Shown here piece by piece: positions 58,942 through 64,000 of a DNA stretch of 64,000 bases. The notes below the pieces were generated by a model that was not told the DNA's origin, did not search any database, and worked only from the letters and a program-made list of their open reading frames with translations. How positions within the stretch are numbered: the first letter of the stretch is position 1; each line of letters starts with the position of its first letter. The stretch comes from Corylus avellana (lineage: Eukaryota; Streptophyta; Magnoliopsida; Fagales; Betulaceae): contig NC_081542.1 of the NCBI RefSeq assembly GCF_901000735.1, positions 40,281,321 to 40,345,320 on the forward strand, written 5' to 3'. The position numbers were made by a program, and so were the translations under genes.

Positions 58942-61900
58942 CTGAAGAATTCATTAGAGAGAAAAAGGTGAAAGTGATTATTGGCATGCACACATGGCAG
59001 GAAGCCGCTGTAGTAGCTGATGTTGGAGGGCAAGCTCATGTTCCAGTCATTTCGTTTGCAGCACCAGCTATCAACCCACCCAAAACGTCACTTCGTTGGC
59101 CTTATTTGATACGAATGGCTAAAAATGGTTCTGAGCAAATAAAGTGTATTGCAGATATTGTTCAGGCCTACAATTGGCAAAGGGTCATAGCCATTTATGA
59201 AGATGAACCATATGGTGGTGATTCCGGCAAGCTAGCAGTTTTATCTGAGACTCTCAGAAATGTTGGTTCGGAAATTGAGTACCGTTTGGTTCTCCCACCA
59301 CATTCTTTGGTGTCCGACCCGGAACATGTTGTCCATGAAGAGCTGGATAAGCTCCTGAACAAAACAAAGTGTCGGGTTTTCATAGTTCTTCAGTCATCAT
59401 TAGAGATGGCGACTCATTTGTTCAGAGAAGCCAAGCAGATGGGACTCGTAGGAAATGACTCAGCTTGGATTATTGCAGACAACATTGCAGATTTGCTGCA
59501 ATCTGTTAATGACCCTGTTATATCCTCCATGGAAGGTGCATTAGGAATCAAGACTAACTACTATTCTGAGGATCACCATTTTCATTCACACTTTCAGAAA
59601 GTTTTCAGAAGTGAATATCCGGAGGAAGATAACTCCGACCCTGGAATTTATGCCCTGCGAGCATACGACAGCATTGGAATTGTTATACAAGCGGTAAAGA
59701 AAATGGCAAGTAACATTACTAGTACTCCAAAGATGTTGTTAGAGAATATGTTGTCAAGCAATTTCTCTGGTTTAACTGGAAAAATACATTTTGAAGCAGG
59801 CCAGCTCACAGACACTAATAATACATTGACGATTATTAACGTTGCGGAGAACAATGGGAAGGGATACGAGGAAATAAGTCTTTGGACACCAGAGCTTGGT
59901 TTCAGAAAAAGTGAAGAGAAAAATGGAAGTGAAAATGTTTTTAACACCCTGAAAACTTTGGCCGGCCGTCAAGTAATTTGGCCTGGGCACTTAAACCGGA
60001 CTCCGAAAGGTTGGGAAATGCCTACTTCTGCAAAGCCACTGAAAATTGGCATCCCGGGAAGAGCAACATTTGAGAAGTTTGTGAAGGTTGAGTATGGGGA
60101 GAAACCGAACAAATATGATGGTTTCTGCATTCAAATTTTCTTCAAGGTGAAAGAGCTCTTAGGGTATGATTTGCCTTTTGAATTTGTGGCGTACAATGGC
60201 ACCTACAACGACCTGGTTTATCACATCTATAACAAGGTAATAACTTTAATTTCTAGAACTCCTTTAAATTACTTTTGATAAAATCGCAATTTGACTTTTA
60301 AAATTGTTATTCGACCTTTAAAATCCTACTTTTTTAATAAAGACACGCTTCCTTACCGGTTTAAATATGTAGATATTTTCATGTTTTCAAATTGGTATTG
60401 CGGTGTCGAACAAGATACTTTTCTCAATTTTGTTTATAAACGTATTTTTGGCATGTATAATTATATCCCACCCATTTGTATTGTGTTTTAAGTACCAGCT
60501 GAACATGCCCAAGTAGAATAATTGTAGTTGGTTAACTTTAACTTGGTGAAACTTTTTTCCTTTATTTTTTTCTCTTTTACAATTATTTGTTCTAACTAGG
60601 ATTTATATATATGCATGGTTGTGATGTGGGTGAAAATATCACAATAAAAAAGACTTATGATGCTGTGATCGGCGACGTGACTATACTTGCCAATCGGTTG
60701 CAATATGCGGATTTTACACTTCCGTATGCTGAGTCTGGTTTGGCGATAATAGTTCCAGCAAAACCAGAAGGGTCACTATTGACGTTTACCGAGCCTTTCA
60801 GATGGAGCATGTGGGCGGTGACTGGTGCCCTCTTGCTGTACACAATGATCATTGTTTGGCTCCTTGAGCGCAAATCCAATCCCGAATTTGGTGGCACATG
60901 GAAGAATCAGATTAGCACTGCACTTTGGTTTACCTTCTCTTCTCTATTCTTTGCTCATAGTAAGTATCAATATACAGAAAATTCTCTCATCTTTTCTCTC
61001 TCAAAATCTTCTAGTTTTCAAATTCGAGTATCTCTCTCTTGCTAGAATACAAACTTTGAGGACATTCTCGTTTGATTTGTTATAACTCAGACTCCGTTTC
61101 TAACAACGTAAAATACTTTCCATCGAAAAATATTTTATTAAAAAATGATTTCTTGAAAAACATTTTACGGTATACGTTTAGCGTGTACGGAAAATCACAA
61201 ATTATATATATATCATATTAAATCATATTAAACTCTAAATTACGAAAATGTCCAAGTCTTAAGATGTGCGAGCCGAGTCCCGCAAAGACCCCACTGTGAC
61301 TCACCCGGGACCCGCCCGAACCCTGCGTAGACCCTATCAAGACCCTGTTAGGATCAGCCCGGGGCCCTGGCAAGACCCACCCAAGACCCGACATTGACAT
61401 TTTTGTAATTTAGTGTTTAAAAGTCTCGACTGGGTCCTGGGCGGGTCTTGTCAATGTCTGTCAATTTGAGAATGAAATGCTCAAAGTCGGAAAATGATTT
61501 ACGGTTTGGAAATAGTTTTGAAAACTGTAAACCATTTTTCGAAAATTAAAGAAGAATTTTCGGTCAAAAAGAAAATATTTTCCGTTGACTATTATTTTAC
61601 GTCGCACTAAACATCCGAAAATACGGAAAACATTTTCCGTAAATCATTTTACGACGAAACAAAAGGAGCCTTAATTAATGCATACCAATTCGCCAGAGTT
61701 TGACTCAATAATGAACCTTAATAACATTTCATTTTTTTCTGTTTTCTGTTTCTGTTATTACAGAAACATTGGTTTACTTAGGATTTGAAAGCACTCATAG
61801 TACCAGATGAGTTCATTTTGCAGGGGAGGAAGTCCACAACAACTTAACACGTATGGTTGTTGCAGTGTGGCTCTTTCTGGTGTTGATCCTAACCTCGGGC

Positions 61901-62748
61901 TACACTGCTTGTCTGTCTTCATTGCTCACAGTGCAACAACTGCAACCAAATGTTACAGATATTGAGTGGTTGAAGAACAACAACTTGAAAGTTGGCTGCG
62001 ATGGCGATTCGTTCGTATATAAATACTTGCAGAATGTGCTTAACTTCAAGCCGGAGAATATCGTGAATGTCAGCAGTCAAGACGGCTACCCAAAGGAATT
62101 CGAAAGCAACAATATATCTGCTGCCTTTCTTGAACTCCCGGCTGAGAAAGTTTTCCTCGATAAGTATTGCAAGGGATTCACTGGCACCATACGTGCCGCC
62201 AGATTTGGAGGATTGGGCTTTGTGAGTTGTTTTTGTTTTTGCCTTTTCCTTTTCCATCTATGCATTTTTGTTTGAGTTTTCACCCTTTTGAAATCTTCTT
62301 TTGCTCCCCCATTCAGGCCTTCCAGAAAGGCTCGCCATTTGCCAGGGACTTTTCTGTAACCATTCTAAAGCTATCGGAGACGGGGGATTTGAAGGCTCTG
62401 CAAGAGATATGGTTGACTCCCTCGCATGAGTGCTCACCCAACATAACTTTCAGCGAACCTCAACGATTGACCTTCCGGAGCTTTGAGGTTCTCTATCTAC
62501 TATCTGCTGCCACCTCTACCATTTGTCTTGTACTGTCGGTAATATGTCATCAAGTTGCTTGTGAAGGCCGAAACATTACTCCAGGCGATGAGAGCGTCTG
62601 GAAGATGGTTAGACTCGTAAGATACTTGAGCATCAAGAATCCACAAAGAACTCCAGCTTTGGCAGACACAGATGACAGCTTTTTGAAGAAAACAGCTAAA
62701 CTAGTAAAATACTTTTATGTCAAGAACCAAAGTAGCGCTCAGGTATGA
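58942..62748 (+). CDS. Glutamate receptor-like gene 2, exons 2-5
   Basis: Exons are 58,942-60,236, 60,653-60,959, 61,824-62,221 and 62,317-62,748, with the same splice phases as gene 1. Domain order matches: amino-terminal domain, ligand-binding domain ([14 protein letters not shown]), [15 protein letters not shown], pore region, second ligand-binding half, last helix. The tail is full ([22 protein letters not shown] onward). Exon 2's last part differs from gene 1 ([18 protein letters not shown] versus [18 protein letters not shown]) in a clustered way. The channel motif reads [13 protein letters not shown], departing from the usual SYTAxL, and ELPAEKVF replaces ELPYEKVF. No exon 1 lies upstream in this orientation; the inverted exon at 51,805-52,096 is the likely partner. 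Confidence 0.8.
61090..61670. mobile_element. Minisatellite-bearing TIR element in GLR gene 2 intron 3
   Basis: Same insertion as 49,251-49,861, with ends GACTCCGTTTCTAACAACGT and ACGACGAAACAAAAGGAGCC, but a much shorter AT run. The insertion predates the split of the two copies. Confidence 0.7.
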
Positions 62749-62783
62749 ACGAGACACGTTAGATGAAATGAATGCTCATTGAG

Positions 62784-62990
62784 GTGGGAGTTCATCATCA
62801 TGTAAATGAACAAGTTTGTTTGACAATCCGCTCGATACTCGTTCGTATAAACTTGACTTAAATTCGATTTGTTTAACATATGAGCCTATTGTGAACATAA
62901 AATTAAGTTCAATTATTGAACGAGTTATATTCAAATAAAATCGACTCGTAAAAGCTCATATAAACTCGTATATATTTATTTTTATTGTAT
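62784..62990. other. Downstream flank of GLR gene 2
   Basis: Contains words such as CTCGTTCG and AACGAGTT that resemble dispersed plant repeats. No gene. Confidence 0.4.
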
Positions 62991-63090
62991 NNNNNNNNNN
63001 NNNNNNNNNNNNNNNNNNNNNNNNNNNNNNNNNNNNNNNNNNNNNNNNNNNNNNNNNNNNNNNNNNNNNNNNNNNNNNNNNNNNNNNNNN
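62991..63090. other. 100-N scaffold gap
   Basis: Exactly 100 N. Confidence 0.99.
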
Positions 63091-64000
63091 AAGACAAAAA
63101 TACCTTTAAAAATTTGAAAAAAAAATTAAAATTTAGTATTTTTATTTTTTTTTTTAGTAATGGTAATTTCATCATTTTTAAAAAATTTAGGGTACATTGT
63201 TATTGTTTTAGTAGTTTGGGCTGTAAATTGTCGTAATTGATAATTTGGGAGGTAGATTGTCATTGGGGTAGTAGTTTGAAGGAGTTAAATAGACTTTACC
63301 CAAAAAAACAAAAAACAAAAATAATTGATTTTGTAATGTTTTGAGGGGTGTTTCGGAAAAACAAAAAATATTAAGAAATATTTTTAGGCAAATAAAAGAA
63401 GGAAAAAAGAAAAAGATTGGTGCTCCATGGTGGCAACAACTAATGTGGTGGTGACCTGACAGCCATGACAGCCACCACGAGGCTGTTGAACAACCTTGAC
63501 AACCACCATGTGCATGGCCTCTGAATACCCCTATTACCACACAAGGTAAACAAGTACCTCACTGGCAGGCACCAAGAGACAGTCGAATAGCCTTGGCGGC
63601 CACCACTGCAAGGCTGCCTAATAAATCAGCTCCGCCATCATTGGGTGGCCGACCACCACCATGCCAGTTGCTATTTTTTTTTTTTTTTAACAGATTTTTT
63701 AATTTTTCTAATATATAATAAGGAAAGTCCACACCTAAAAAATTAAACCTAAAAATTTGGGTGTATGTTTAGTTATTTTTTGAGAAATGCCTTGCGTTTA
63801 TGTATCGATAGTGATTTGTGTGAAGAGTTATGCATTTTGTTTTGAAAAATGTACTGATGGTGGGGGTTACATATGAAAATCTATATGTAACTAATATTTG
63901 AAAATGGAAAAGAGTTTTTGAAAATTTTGTCAAACTCTTAATAAACAATTCAAAACATTAAACTTTTTAAGCCACAACCCTTTTTAGAAAAATATAAATA
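63091..64000. other. Repeat-like AT-rich sequence with a GC-rich patch, no gene
   Basis: 63,185-63,300 resembles the GGTAGTTTGGGAGG-type end of the TIR element at 25.6-26.5 kb. A GC-rich patch at 63,410-63,660 has GGTGGCCGACCACC words like the core of the MITE at 6.3-7.0 kb. No coding region is supported. Confidence 0.5.

Larger units (their letters stand above)
58273..62783 (+). repeat. Direct near-copy of 46,436-51,013
   Basis: Collinear from GGCATCAAATGG (46,436) to the GAG before the gap at 51,014. Differences are scattered substitutions, a shorter AT microsatellite in intron 3 and exon-level changes. Confidence 0.9.

Overview
The window is nuclear DNA of a eudicot plant. It is AT-rich, with multi-exon glutamate receptor-like (GLR) genes that have GT-AG introns, tRNA-derived SINEs, LINE remnants, Copia/TRIM/Cassandra elements, CACTA, hAT and Mutator-like elements, and an endogenous caulimovirid (plant pararetrovirus). 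A perennial or woody species is plausible but cannot be proven here. Six runs of exactly 100 N (starting at 5976, 11772, 17075, 51014, 58173 and 62991) mark scaffold joins. Several large duplications end exactly at these joins.

Layout. 1-6.0 kb: decayed LTR elements, including a TRIM at 871-1697, a gutted Copia element at 2266-3840 and a tiny-LTR element near 4.1-4.3 kb. 6.1-9.7 kb: a GC-rich Mutator-like MITE, then a 5'-truncated, frameshifted GLR pseudogene. 11.9-25.6 kb: the viral locus. A minus-strand unit (leader, tRNA-Met primer site, promoter, ORF2, then protease-RT-RNase H) meets head-to-head a plus-strand unit (movement protein C-terminus, coat protein, protease, ORF2, promoter). Both units share a nearly collinear non-coding common region of about 0.7 kb. 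A 2.9-kb part of the minus unit appears twice, on either side of a gap. 25.6-31 kb: MITE, LINE-mobilised insertion, SINE and hAT. 30.8-34.7 kb: a decayed CACTA transposon.

38.0-50.8 kb: GLR gene 1. Exon 1 (37,976-38,267) joins in phase to exons 2-5 (47,105-50,783) across an 8.8-kb intron. That intron holds a tiny-LTR element, a Cassandra TRIM carrying 5S-rRNA-like sequence, a 2.76-kb solo LTR and arrays of a GGGACYTGMCC minisatellite.

51.1-58.2 kb: a contig that is the reverse complement of 31,985-38,957, including a second exon 1 on the minus strand. 58.3-62.8 kb: a direct near-copy of 46,436-51,013, carrying exons 2-5 of GLR gene 2. If the 51-58 kb contig is flipped, exon 1 and exons 2-5 of gene 2 become collinear, as in gene 1. 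The simplest reading is that this contig is a retained haplotig or duplicate placed backwards.

The most interesting object is the viral locus. Its two halves have complementary coding content but share one common regulatory region. This is what a bipartite caulimovirid would look like, although rearranged deletion derivatives remain possible.
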